Shown: piece after piece, positions 1-12,292 of the stretch
How positions within the stretch are numbered: position 1 is the stretch's first letter
How the letters are laid out: each line of letters opens with the position of its first letter
Source of the DNA: Magnetococcales bacterium
Lineage (GTDB): Bacteria; Pseudomonadota; Magnetococcia; Magnetococcales; JADFYX01
Reading direction: 5' to 3'
DNA length: 64,000 bases
NCBI GenBank assembly: GCA_002753565.1
Contig: PEAM01000010.1
Location: 62,001-126,000 of the forward strand
Notes under the pieces: model-generated
What the model was told of the DNA's origin: nothing
The model's input: only the letters and a program-made list of their open reading frames with translations
The model's database searches: none
Translations under genes and position numbers: made by a program

Positions 1-43
1 CAGTGAAGAGCCGGTGGCTGGGATGGGTTTTATCATGATTTAG
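1..43 (+). CDS. 3' end of an upstream gene, probably cas3 (partial)
   Basis: From base 2 an open frame encodes 13 residues ending GMGFIMI and stops with TAG at 41-43. The stop overlaps the ribosome binding site of cas5c, as expected for the last codons of a co-transcribed upstream gene. In type I-C loci the gene directly upstream of cas5c is normally cas3, the HD-nuclease/helicase that degrades the target. The identity is inferred only from this order, because 13 residues carry no recognisable motif. Confidence 0.45.
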   Translation, partial: SEEPVAGMGFIMI

Positions 44-53
44 GAGGAGATCT

Positions 54-761
54 GTGGATAACCGCATTAGCTTTAAGGTGAGTGGTCGATATGCCCTGTT
101 TACCGATCCTGTTTCACGGGTGGGAGGCGAGAAGTGCAGCTACCATCTGCCTACCTACGAGGCGATCAAGGGTGTTGTCAAGTCGATCTACTGGAAACCC
201 ACTCTGGTCTGGATCGTCGACCGGGTAAGGGTCATGAAACCACTGCGTACCCAGACCAAAGGGACCAAACCGATCAAATTTCAGTCTTCCGGCAACGATC
301 TGGCCATCTACACTTTTTTGCGTGATGTTGAATATCAGGTCGAAGCCCATTTTGAGTGGAACCCATATCGGCCTGAACTCAAAGCGGACCGCAACCCCAG
401 AAAGCATCTCGCTATTGCCCAACGCATGGTTGAACGGGGCGGACGGCAGGATGTTTTTCTGGGCAGCCGTGACTGTCAGGGTTATGTGGAATCCTGTGAA
501 TTTGGTGCGGGAGAAGGGGCCTATGATGGGATTGAGGAGCTGGGATTTGGCCTGATGTTTCATGGCTTTGACTACCCCGATGAAACCGGAGAAGAGGCGC
601 TGGGCAGTCGCTTTTGGCACGCCACTCTGCGTCACGGTCTGATCGACTTTCCACGACCTGAGGCCTGCACGATTCGCCGCCACATTCGACCGATGCGGGC
701 TAAGCGATTTGAACTGAACGCAAGTCAACTACCTGTGACCCACGAGGAGAGTCGGTTATGA
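54..761 (+). CDS. cas5c: Cas5c (Cas5d), type I-C crRNA endoribonuclease
   Basis: In type I-C, Cas5 replaces Cas6: it cuts pre-crRNA at the base of the repeat hairpin and stays on the 5' handle in Cascade. The 235-residue protein has the usual family length. The residues known to be catalytic in Cas5d (Tyr, Lys, His) can be matched to Tyr46 and the Lys117-His118 pair in RNPRKHLA. The glycine-rich stretch around GGRQDVFLGSRDC is also typical. The GTG start is supported by AGGAGGAGA six bases upstream. The stop overlaps the next start (ATGA), so translation is coupled to cas8c. Confidence 0.95.
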   Translation: MDNRISFKVSGRYALFTDPVSRVGGEKCSYHLPTYEAIKGVVKSIYWKPTLVWIVDRVRVMKPLRTQTKGTKPIKFQSSGNDLAIYTFLRDVEYQVEAHFEWNPYRPELKADRNPRKHLAIAQRMVERGGRQDVFLGSRDCQGYVESCEFGAGEGAYDGIEELGFGLMFHGFDYPDETGEEALGSRFWHATLRHGLIDFPRPEACTIRRHIRPMRAKRFELNASQLPVTHEESRL

Positions 762-2740
762 GCTGGATGGCCAAACTGTATGCAACCTATGAAGCGGGAA
801 TACGCCTTGATCTGGATGGTGAAGAGCCATTAATGCCCATAAGCCACTCCATTCAAAATGCCCACATCCACCTGACCCTTAACGAAGCGGGGCAGCTGCT
901 GCGTGCCGAAGCGGTCGAAAAAATGGCCGTCATGCTCCCAGCCACAGAAAAATCGGCTGGTCGTACCAGTAATGAAGCGCCCCACGCATTGGCTGATAAA
1001 CTGCAATATGTAGCAGCTGACTACCTTGCCTTTGGTGGAATCAAAAAAAGCTATTATGCCGGCTATCAACAACAGCTTCGCGGGTGGTGCCAATCCCCTT
1101 TCAACCATCCCAAGGCAGAAGCGGTACTGCGCTATATCGAGAAGGGGCGGGTTATCGCTGATTTGGTTGACCAGGGGGTGGTTTTTCTCGATGAAGCGGG
1201 GAAACTGCTCCAGCGATGGTCTGGAGACGATGTCCCACGGCTCTTTAAATCTCTTCCAAAACAGAGCGGTATCACAGACCAGGGAGCAGCCTTGGTCTGT
1301 TGGAGTGTCGAAATAAGCAGGGAGCCTGAATCCCGCAGTTGGGTTGATCCTGACCTGCAGCAGAGCTGGGTGGACTATCAAGCCAGTCAGGGCAGTGATA
1401 CAGGTCTCTGTTATATAACCGGTCAACAGTTGCCCCTAGCCACCAGCCATCCCGCCAAGCTACGCCATTCGGGAGATGGTGCCAAGCTTGTCTCCGCAAA
1501 CGATGAAAGAGGATTTACCTTTCGTGGTCGCTTTCACCATTCAAACGAGTCAGCCGCCATCGGTTTCGATGTCACCCAAAAAGCCCATAACGCCTTGCGC
1601 TGGCTCATCAACCGCCAAGGGTTTCGCAACGGCGAGCAAGTCTGGGTTTGCTGGGCAGTCTCTGGCAAGCCGATCCCAGAGGTGACAGTCAGTAGTTTGG
1701 AGTGGCATCTCGACGACTTGGCCATTCAAGAGCCCACCCCCCCAGAGTCCAACCACAACCAGCCGCCTGCCATCCTCCACAGTCGTAATCTGGGGGCGCA
1801 GTTTGCTCATCAACTTAACCGTTATCTGGCCGGTTATCGGGCCAAGCTCCATCCCACCGACGAGATCGTCATCTTGGGGCTGGATTCAGCTACACCTGGA
1901 CGCATGAGCATCATCTATTACAGAGAGTTTTTGGCTGAGGCATTTCTCAACCGACTACACGACTGGCACCTGCATTTTTCGTGGTATCAACGTCACACCC
2001 AGACGCAGCCGGTCGAAGGCCGCAAAAAAGCAAAAAAGGTCACAATCTGGCCCGTCGCCTCGCCCGCTCCCAAAAAAATAGCAGAGACAATCTACGGTAG
2101 CCGACTGGATGAGGCGCTCAAGAAAAAGGTGATCGAGCGGATCATGCCCTGCCTGATCGATCGTCGCCCCCTACCCGAAGATTTAATGCGCCTGGCGGTT
2201 AAACGGGTCAGCAATCGGGTTGGCTATCCCAGTGATGAGTGGTGGCGCTGGGAGCAGGACCTGGGCATTACCTGCGCCCTTTATCGCGGTTATTGCTACC
2301 GTCACCCCAATCCAAACCAACAGAAGGAGTTTTCCATGGCACTAGAAGAGGACAACCATACACGCGACTACCTCTATGGTCGATTGCTTGCTCTGGCCGA
2401 ACGCATTGAAGAGGTTGCGCTGAGTATCAGTGGTGAAAATCGCACCACCATGGCAGCAAGACTCATGCAGCGCTTTGCCAACCACCCCTATACCACCTGG
2501 CGCACCCTGGAACTATCCCTCCAGCCCTATATGCAGAGGTTGCAGGTCTCACGCACCGGCTTTTTGGTCATCCAAAAACGGGAACTCGATCAGATTTTAT
2601 CCTGTTTCACCTCTGCCGATTTCAGCAGTGACAAGCCCTTGCGTGGGGAGTTTTTGCTTGGCTACCACTGCCAGCGCCTGGCCCTGCGCAATAAAAAGGC
2701 TGACCCAGATCAAACCACCGAATCGACCCAAATCTCTTAA
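758..2740 (+). CDS. cas8c: Cas8c (Csd1), large subunit of type I-C Cascade
   Basis: Cas8c recognises the PAM and helps recruit Cas3; an internal translation product often supplies the small subunit in type I-C. At 660 residues it is at the upper end of family length. Features typical of Csd1 are the N-terminal block with SHSIQNAHI, the CYITGQQLP segment followed by HPAKLRHSGDGAKLVSAN, and the LDSATPGRMSIIYYRE segment. It lies between cas5c (4-base overlap) and cas7c (11-base gap). No frameshift or early stop is seen, so interference is probably still possible. A C-terminal internal start for a Cas11-like product may exist but was not assigned. Confidence 0.93.
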   Translation: MSWMAKLYATYEAGIRLDLDGEEPLMPISHSIQNAHIHLTLNEAGQLLRAEAVEKMAVMLPATEKSAGRTSNEAPHALADKLQYVAADYLAFGGIKKSYYAGYQQQLRGWCQSPFNHPKAEAVLRYIEKGRVIADLVDQGVVFLDEAGKLLQRWSGDDVPRLFKSLPKQSGITDQGAALVCWSVEISREPESRSWVDPDLQQSWVDYQASQGSDTGLCYITGQQLPLATSHPAKLRHSGDGAKLVSANDERGFTFRGRFHHSNESAAIGFDVTQKAHNALRWLINRQGFRNGEQVWVCWAVSGKPIPEVTVSSLEWHLDDLAIQEPTPPESNHNQPPAILHSRNLGAQFAHQLNRYLAGYRAKLHPTDEIVILGLDSATPGRMSIIYYREFLAEAFLNRLHDWHLHFSWYQRHTQTQPVEGRKKAKKVTIWPVASPAPKKIAETIYGSRLDEALKKKVIERIMPCLIDRRPLPEDLMRLAVKRVSNRVGYPSDEWWRWEQDLGITCALYRGYCYRHPNPNQQKEFSMALEEDNHTRDYLYGRLLALAERIEEVALSISGENRTTMAARLMQRFANHPYTTWRTLELSLQPYMQRLQVSRTGFLVIQKRELDQILSCFTSADFSSDKPLRGEFLLGYHCQRLALRNKKADPDQTTESTQIS

Positions 2741-2751
2741 GGAGTAGAACC

Positions 2752-3591
2752 ATGAGCCTGAGCCATAAAATCGACTTTGCCCTTATTTTCAGCGTCAAAA
2801 GTGCCAACCCCAACGGAGACCCCCTCAACGGCAACCGTCCACGAACCGACTATGAGGGCTACGGTGAAGTCACCGATGTTTGCCTCAAGCGCAAATTGCG
2901 CGATCGGTTACAGGCGGATGGTCAGAGCATTTTTGTTCAGTCGGACGAGAAGAAGAGCGATGGTATGACCAGCCTGAAAAATCGGGCCATATCAGCTGAT
3001 TTTGGCTTGGGTAAAGAGGTGTTCAACGCTAAAAAAACGCCACCCGATGAAGCTGCCCGCTTAGCTTGTGCCAAATGGCTTGATGTGCGTAGCTTTGGTC
3101 AACTCTTTGCCTTTAAAAGCGATAACAAAGATGGGGTTTCGATACCCATTCGTGGCCCGGTAACCATTCAGTCAGCCTTTAGTATTGAACCGGTGAGCAT
3201 CACCAGCACCCAAATCACCAAAAGTGTCAGCGGTGAAGGCGATGGAACCAAGCGCAGTGCCGACACCATGGGTATGAAACATCGGGTTGATCACGCTGTC
3301 TATGTCACTTTTGGCAGTATGAACCCCCAACTGTCGGAGCGCACAGGATTTGAAGATGCGGATGCCAATCTGCTTAAAACAGCCCTGCCACGACTCTTTG
3401 AAGGTGACGCCTCATCTGCCCGCCCAGAAGGGAGTATGGCCGTCGAAAAGGTGATTTGGTGGCAACACAACTGTCCCAGTGGTCAATACTCTTCGGCAAA
3501 GGTTCATCGCAGTCTGTCGGTCAATCCGGATGGTAGCTATACCCTTGTCCCTCTCGAAGGGTTGAAAGCCGAAGAGATAGAGGGTTTTTAG
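2752..3591 (+). CDS. cas7c: Cas7c (Csd2), type I-C Cascade backbone
   Basis: Cas7 polymerises along the crRNA spacer and forms the backbone of Cascade. The 279-residue protein carries the family N-terminal signature NPNGDPLNGNRPR and the central IPIRGPVTIQSAFSIEPV block, followed by a TQITKS thumb region and MGMKHRVDHAVY. Length is normal. An AAGGAG site lies just before the ATG, and it follows cas8c by 11 bases in the same operon. The sequence appears intact. Confidence 0.95.
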   Translation: MSLSHKIDFALIFSVKSANPNGDPLNGNRPRTDYEGYGEVTDVCLKRKLRDRLQADGQSIFVQSDEKKSDGMTSLKNRAISADFGLGKEVFNAKKTPPDEAARLACAKWLDVRSFGQLFAFKSDNKDGVSIPIRGPVTIQSAFSIEPVSITSTQITKSVSGEGDGTKRSADTMGMKHRVDHAVYVTFGSMNPQLSERTGFEDADANLLKTALPRLFEGDASSARPEGSMAVEKVIWWQHNCPSGQYSSAKVHRSLSVNPDGSYTLVPLEGLKAEEIEGF

Positions 3592-3618
3592 GCCAAACAG
3601 GATCAAAGTGCATCCCTC

Positions 3619-3747
3619 ATGTTTGAAGAAAACGACCTGCTTCCACTCTCTGGCTTGCAACATCTGGCTTTTTGTCCCCGGCAGTGGGCACTGATCCATA
3701 TCGAACAGATAGTCCGCATCAGTCCGCAGCCATCGCCCGAGCAGTGA
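3619..3747 (+). pseudogene. cas4: cas4 5' remnant, cut off by the cas4-cas1 deletion
   Basis: The frame from ATG 3619 encodes 42 residues. About the first 30 are the recognisable Cas4 N-terminus, [18 protein letters not shown], including the first iron-sulfur cysteine in FCPRQW. Reading then passes into cas1 DNA out of frame and stops at 3745-3747. The RecB-like nuclease motifs and the C-terminal cysteine cluster are missing, so PAM-trimming activity in adaptation must be lost. The normal type I-C order is cas7-cas4-cas1-cas2, and this piece sits exactly where cas4 should begin. Confidence 0.88.
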
Positions 3748-4451
3748 TTGCAGCCAAAATCGCTAACAGCCGCAATGTGATACAGCGGGCATTACGGGAC
3801 TATCCAACAAGTGAAGGCAACAACGAACTGGAGCAGGTACAACGGCATTTAAAGTCGAGACTTAAATCACTGGAACAACTCAATCAAGAGACGGTCGATA
3901 CGCTGCGGGGTATCGAGGGTGAGTCAGCCAAAAGCTATTTTAGCGTTTTTGATCATCTGATAAGAGGTGATCAAAAAGCGTTCTTTTTTCATGGCCGCAA
4001 CAAACGCCCACCAAGAGACAATACCAATGCTCTTTTATCGTTTGTTTACACTCTTTTGGTCCACGATGTTACGGCTGCATTGGAGGGGGTTGGGCTCGAT
4101 CCTTCCGTCGGCTATTTGCACCGCGATCGGCCCGGAAGATTGGGACTATCTCTCGATTTAATGGAGGAGTTGCGGGCCTATTTGGCGGATCGGTTGGTGT
4201 TGTCGCTTATCAATAGACAGCAGGTAAAGCAGCGTGGCTTTTCCCAGTCAGAATCGGGAGCAGTAACAATGGATGAGGCTACCCGAAAAACTGTTTTAGT
4301 CGCATGGCAAGAGCGTAAACACGATATCATTACCCACCCTTTTTTAAGAGAAAAGATGGAAGTTGGCCTGCTACCACACATCCAATCAATGTTACTGGCA
4401 CGAACGATCCGAGGAGACCTTGATGGCTACCCACCCTTTATTTGGCGTTAG
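3699..4451 (+). pseudogene. cas1: cas1, N-terminal part deleted
   Basis: Cas1 is the integrase that inserts new spacers. The open frame covers only the C-terminal part, about 250 residues against roughly 340 in the family. It begins at the region matching [16 protein letters not shown]. The catalytic residues are present: the Glu in GIEGESAKS, and the His and Asp of GYLHRDRPGRLGLSLDLME. The N-terminal beta domain, needed for dimer formation, is absent. No good ribosome site starts the frame; only a TTG at 3672 inside cas4 could. The junction lies in TATCGAACAG (3699-3708), readable as both cas4 and cas1, which suggests a deletion between short repeats. About 0.7 kb is missing. Confidence 0.9.
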
Positions 4452-4463
4452 GAAAGTACAAAA

Positions 4464-4754
4464 ATGTTGGTGTTAGTAACATACGATGTCAAAACCGATT
4501 CAGCTGATGGTGCAAAGCGGCTGAGAAGAGTAGCTAAATTGTGTGAAGATGTTGGTCAGAGAGTCCAATATTCTGTCTTTGAATGTCTGCTTGACCCAGC
4601 ACAGTGGGCACTTTTTCGTCAGAAATTGCTTGATGAAATTGATAAGGAACAAGATAGTTTGCGCTTCTATTTTTTAGGCGCAAACTGGAAAAAAAGAATT
4701 GAACATGTAGGAGCAAAGCCCGCCTACGATCCAGAAGGGGTTTTAATGATCTGA
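4464..4754 (+). CDS. cas2: Cas2, adaptation complex subunit
   Basis: Cas2 holds two Cas1 dimers together during spacer integration. The 96-residue protein starts MLVLVTYDV, the usual first beta strand with its aspartate. It continues with RVQYSVFECL and ends in the type I-C tail GAKPAYDPEGVLMI. It is full length and 12 bases after the cas1 remnant. With Cas1 truncated and Cas4 missing it has no obvious active partner here, so its intact state suggests either a recent deletion or complementation by cas1/cas4 elsewhere in the genome. Confidence 0.95.
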   Translation: MLVLVTYDVKTDSADGAKRLRRVAKLCEDVGQRVQYSVFECLLDPAQWALFRQKLLDEIDKEQDSLRFYFLGANWKKRIEHVGAKPAYDPEGVLMI

Positions 4755-4947
4755 CCAACTGGCGAACCTGAAGCTATCATAAAAACCCCCGTCTGTTCGC
4801 GTATAAAATTGTTCTTTTATAATTAGCTGGTTAAACTGATAGCACGCTATTTAACGATCCATCGCAACCATGATTAGTGTGGTTGAAATCTGGATCGCAA
4901 AAAGTGTATGCTATCTTTAAGCTGTATCTATTATTTTTCATAGTGCA
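4755..4947 (+). promoter_or_regulatory. CRISPR leader with candidate array promoter
   Basis: This 193-base AT-rich stretch separates cas2 from the first repeat. An inverted repeat, GCGAAC at 4762-4767 and GTTCGC at 4795-4800, lies just after cas2; similar arms are known in other type I-C leaders. A possible promoter is TTGAAA at 4883-4888 and TATGCT at 4907-4912 with an 18-base spacer, which would start transcription about 30 bases before the array. The leader lies upstream of the repeats, whose 3' ends are GATTGAAAC. The only degenerate terminal repeat is at the far end, which agrees with this orientation. Confidence 0.75.
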
Positions 4948-9164
<4,217 letters not shown>

Positions 9165-9308
9165 ATCCAACTCCAGGTAGCATGCCCATGTGACAAAGCT
9201 TGGATTTTTGAGTGCGGAGGCAGGCCTGGATATCCCGCAGGCTTTCTCGATAGGTTAGAAGGTCAACTTTCAATGCCGATTGACAGACGCTGATCTCTGA
9301 TCTGTTTT

Positions 9309-10742
9309 TTACTGAATCGATGGTTTTTCCTCTTTAAAAACCTCTGAATCAATAGGGAGTCGCACCCTGATTTCAAGCCCCCCTTCAGGCCGATTTTGAG
9401 CCGAAATTACGCCACCATGTTTACGAATGGCCTTGGCTGCGATAGCCAACCCCAGCCCATACCCTCCCGCTCGACGATCCCGGGCCTCATCACTGCGAAA
9501 AAAAGGCTCGAAGATTTGACTCAGATGTGGCTCGCTCACTCCTCCGCCCTGATCTGTAATCGAGAGTTGTACCGCCTGATCCTCATTTTTTTCCATTGCA
9601 ATGTGAACCTTGCCCCCGCGCGGTGTGTGGTGCAGGGCGTTGCGAATAATATTTTCCAGAGCCGAATGCAACTGCTGCCCATCTCCATGCACAACGATCT
9701 CCTCATCAGACTTGAAAATCAATCTGTTTTTCTGTTCACCTGCTTCAAACTCAGCATCATCCATAATAGACCGAATCAACGCTCCCAAATCGATCCAGTC
9801 TCTTTTATCCGAGGAGATGAGAAGATCGGGTTGAGAGAGGGTGATGATCTGGCCAATCAATTCATCCAGTGTTGTAATCTCCCTATCCAGTCGATGACAG
9901 TTTTTATTGTCCTGCTCTCTCTCTTGTTGCAACAGCCCTACAGCGGCCCGCATTCTTGCTAGGGGAGAGCGTAGTTCATGAGAAATGTCTCGAATCAACT
10001 GTTTTTGGGCATGAAACAGCTGTTCCAAACGGTCTGCCATAAAGTTAAAGTCTCGGCTGAAGTCGCTTAACTCATCCGGTATTCGATACCGCTTCAAGGG
10101 GGTTCTGGCCCGTAAATTCCCATTGGCCAGCTCTAGAGATGTCTCTCTAAGTCTCTTAATAGGCAAAGAAAAATGACGAGCCAAAAAAAATACAGCCAGG
10201 ATGCTTATGCCAAGAAGAAAAAAGGGGATAAGTGGATTGCGAGAGAAGATAACGCTGAGTAGACTCAGGGTTGAAGGCATGGAAAAAAACAGGTAACGCT
10301 CACCTGTTGGTGAAAAACCGACCCGTGATCGTGAAATCAGTGTATTGGCGTGCCGACGGCCTGAAGATCTCATCTGCTCATCAGGGAGTCGATTTTCTGC
10401 ATGATTGGTATTGTGATCCAACCTTCTTAGCTTATTTTTAAACATCAGGCGCCTTTTCAGCGGGGGGGGCAACGCCCGATCAAGTATCTCGTTATTGTTA
10501 GAGTCGACAATGTATAGCGCATCTTTATGAGGATGCGATTGCAAATGATCTTTGAGTTTTTCAACCCCTGCGCTTCTCAAAAGGTTGATCAACAGCTCTC
10601 TCTCTCCCGCCTTTCGTTTATTCTCCTCCTTGCGAATCTGATCCACATCGCCACGCAACTGGTAACTGACCCAACCAGCACTGAATCCAACCAGGAGTAC
10701 GATCAGCCAAAAAGAGAAAAACAGTTTAAAAAACAATCTCAT
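9309..10742 (-). CDS. CpxA-like sensor histidine kinase
   Basis: The 477-residue inner-membrane kinase has an N-terminal membrane segment (FFKLFFSFWLIVLLVGFSAG), a periplasmic loop, a second membrane segment near residue 170 (LIPFFLLGISILAVFFLA) and a HAMP region. The H box is RDISHELRSPLARM, the N box NIIRNALHHTP, and the ATP lid has DQGGGVSE and GYGLGLAIA. This layout matches the CpxA/EnvZ class that senses envelope stress. It starts 3 bases after its response regulator and is co-transcribed with it. A CpxP/Spy-like gene is divergent from the pair, which supports a Cpx-type role. The input signal is inferred. Confidence 0.85.
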   Translation of the reverse strand: MRLFFKLFFSFWLIVLLVGFSAGWVSYQLRGDVDQIRKEENKRKAGERELLINLLRSAGVEKLKDHLQSHPHKDALYIVDSNNNEILDRALPPPLKRRLMFKNKLRRLDHNTNHAENRLPDEQMRSSGRRHANTLISRSRVGFSPTGERYLFFSMPSTLSLLSVIFSRNPLIPFFLLGISILAVFFLARHFSLPIKRLRETSLELANGNLRARTPLKRYRIPDELSDFSRDFNFMADRLEQLFHAQKQLIRDISHELRSPLARMRAAVGLLQQEREQDNKNCHRLDREITTLDELIGQIITLSQPDLLISSDKRDWIDLGALIRSIMDDAEFEAGEQKNRLIFKSDEEIVVHGDGQQLHSALENIIRNALHHTPRGGKVHIAMEKNEDQAVQLSITDQGGGVSEPHLSQIFEPFFRSDEARDRRAGGYGLGLAIAAKAIRKHGGVISAQNRPEGGLEIRVRLPIDSEVFKEEKPSIQ

Positions 10743-10745
10743 TAT

Positions 10746-11438
10746 CTACTCCCGAAAAGGTAGGACAAATTGGTATCCAGACCCTCGAACGGTGCAAATA
10801 TACGGTTCGGATTGGGTGTTTTGTTTAAGTTTTCTGCGTATATTGCTGATATGAATATCAACACTCCGATCATATGGGGTCAACTTACGGCCTAAACCTT
10901 GTTCACAAAGCACCTCTTTAGAGATAACCTGACCGGCCTCTTTCATGAGCAGGTGCAGTAAGGTAAACTCGGTACTGGTTAACTCCACCTCCTCACCACC
11001 TGCCTCTACATGGAGAGAGCCAGGACGTAGCGTTACCTTGCCGATTGTGACCGGCTCCATAGGAGTGGGACCCTTGCCCCTTACCCGACGCAACACGGCA
11101 CGCAGATGGGCGACCAACATTTGCGGACTACATGGCTTGGCCAGATAGTCATCCGCACCTATTTCCAGCCCGATGATGCTGTCGGTCTCATCTCCACGAG
11201 CGGTGAGCATGATGACGGGGGTATCTTTGCTTTCTCGGAGTTTGCGAACCACATCAAAGCCGTTCATCTTTGGCATCATGACATCCAACACCAGCGCATC
11301 AAATGAGCGACCCAATGCTTTTTTCAACCCCTCCTGACCATCATGGGCTGTTTCACAGCTAAAACCGTCCCCAACAAGAAATTCTGCAATCATAGAACAT
11401 AACTCCAGGTCATCATCCACAAGTAGAATTTTGTCCAT
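10746..11438 (-). CDS. CpxR-like response regulator, OmpR family
   Basis: The 230-residue protein has a receiver domain (MDKILLVDDD, phospho-acceptor Asp52 in LVLDVMMPKMNG, and the conserved Lys in YLAKP). A winged-helix DNA-binding domain follows, ending DRSVDIHISNIRRKL and VRGSGYQF. This is the OmpR/PhoB layout. It is first in the two-gene operon with the kinase and divergent from the Spy/CpxP-like gene at 11621, its most likely target. No convincing CpxR-type direct repeat was seen in the 182 bases between them. Confidence 0.88.
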   Translation of the reverse strand: MDKILLVDDDLELCSMIAEFLVGDGFSCETAHDGQEGLKKALGRSFDALVLDVMMPKMNGFDVVRKLRESKDTPVIMLTARGDETDSIIGLEIGADDYLAKPCSPQMLVAHLRAVLRRVRGKGPTPMEPVTIGKVTLRPGSLHVEAGGEEVELTSTEFTLLHLLMKEAGQVISKEVLCEQGLGRKLTPYDRSVDIHISNIRRKLKQNTQSEPYICTVRGSGYQFVLPFRE

Positions 11439-11620
11439 CGCAGTTTCCTCTCTTCGATACCAGTTATTCTTAGTCTCTTTTTCACCGATTGTGCTACTTT
11501 ATTGGAAGTTAAAAAACCTGTCATCCTTCCATACAAATCTTTACTCATTCGAAACACACATAAACAAACCGACCGGCTACTCTGTCTCCAACAATAACTT
11601 GACCAATAAGGAGACGTAAA

Positions 11621-12067
11621 ATGACTTATGCCAAAAAAATTCTTATGATTGCTGCTCTTGCTTCCGTAACAACCGCCTCAGGGGTTGCCCTTGCCCAGAG
11701 GGGGGCTGGAATGGAACATTGGGGAGACAAAAAATGTTTCAGTGAAGAGCGAGCAGGAATGAAAAGCTCTTTTTCCAGGCACAAGGATGGGCAGCGTCAT
11801 CACGCTGCTCTTTTGAAACAGATTCCAGAAGAGAAACAGTCAGAAGCCAAGGCGCTGATCCGAAACCATCGGGAAAAAACAATGGATTTGCGTCAACAAA
11901 TGATGAATCACCGCTTCGATCTCAAGAGGCTGGTACGTCATGAAAAGTGGAACGAAGAAGAGGTTCGCAAACAGACAACCGCCATGTCAAAGACCCTTTC
12001 CGAGCTGATGCTGCAAAAGGCCCATATGAAACATACCCTGCGCCGTTTGGCCGGAAACAACCTTTAA
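11621..12067 (+). CDS. CpxP/Spy/ZraP-like periplasmic chaperone
   Basis: The 148-residue protein has a signal peptide (AKKILMIAALASVTTASGVALA, about residues 4-25) and a mature part that is helical and rich in His, Lys, Arg and Met. The family binds unfolded proteins or metals in the periplasm and dampens the Cpx response. Segments such as IPEEKQSEAKALIRNHREK and the two Met/His-rich helices fit the LTxxQ superfamily, though the exact LTxxQ motif is not clear. AAGGAG precedes the ATG. Its divergent position next to a CpxRA-like pair is the classic cpxP arrangement. Confidence 0.75.
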   Translation: MTYAKKILMIAALASVTTASGVALAQRGAGMEHWGDKKCFSEERAGMKSSFSRHKDGQRHHAALLKQIPEEKQSEAKALIRNHREKTMDLRQQMMNHRFDLKRLVRHEKWNEEEVRKQTTAMSKTLSELMLQKAHMKHTLRRLAGNNL

Positions 12068-12095
12068 GGTGTGCCCAGGTAGAGGAGGGCCAGCA

Positions 12096-12251
12096 ATGAA
12101 AAACGTTAAGTTTTTCCTGATTACCTGTTTGGTCCTGGGGGCTCCTCTACCGGCCCTGGCAGATGCCACAACCGGGGCAGGTAAACCAACCCTCACACAA
12201 GACTCCATAGACGACAAGAGCGTCGCTGGAGAGAATGGTAACTATCTTTAA
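12096..12251 (+). CDS. Small exported protein (51 residues), unknown function
   Basis: A short frame starts at ATG 12096 behind a strong GAGGAGGG site, 28 bases after the CpxP-like gene. The first 22 residues form a clear signal peptide (FFLITCLVLGAPLPALA), leaving a mature peptide of about 29 acidic, polar residues. It is probably co-transcribed with the chaperone and ends just before a strong hairpin. I recognise no family. It is supported by its ribosome site, signal peptide and position. Confidence 0.6.
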   Translation: MKNVKFFLITCLVLGAPLPALADATTGAGKPTLTQDSIDDKSVAGENGNYL

Positions 12252-12260
12252 CCCCTCTGC

Positions 12261-12291
12261 ACCATCCGGGCCTGATGAATGCCCGGATGGT
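12261..12291. terminator. Bidirectional stem-loop between convergent genes
   Basis: An 11-base perfect inverted repeat (ACCATCCGGGC and GCCCGGATGGT) encloses a 9-base loop. It lies between the stop of the small exported protein and the stop of the rubredoxin fusion gene, which ends two bases further on. There is no clear T run on either side, so it may act by itself only weakly, but the position fits a shared terminator. Confidence 0.65.
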
Positions 12292-12292
12292 G

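Noticed and set aside
3672-4451. A complete Cas1 of 259 residues starting at TTG 3672
   Set aside because: The first codons are cas4 DNA read out of frame, and about 90 residues of the Cas1 N-terminal domain are absent. It is a remnant, not a short family member.
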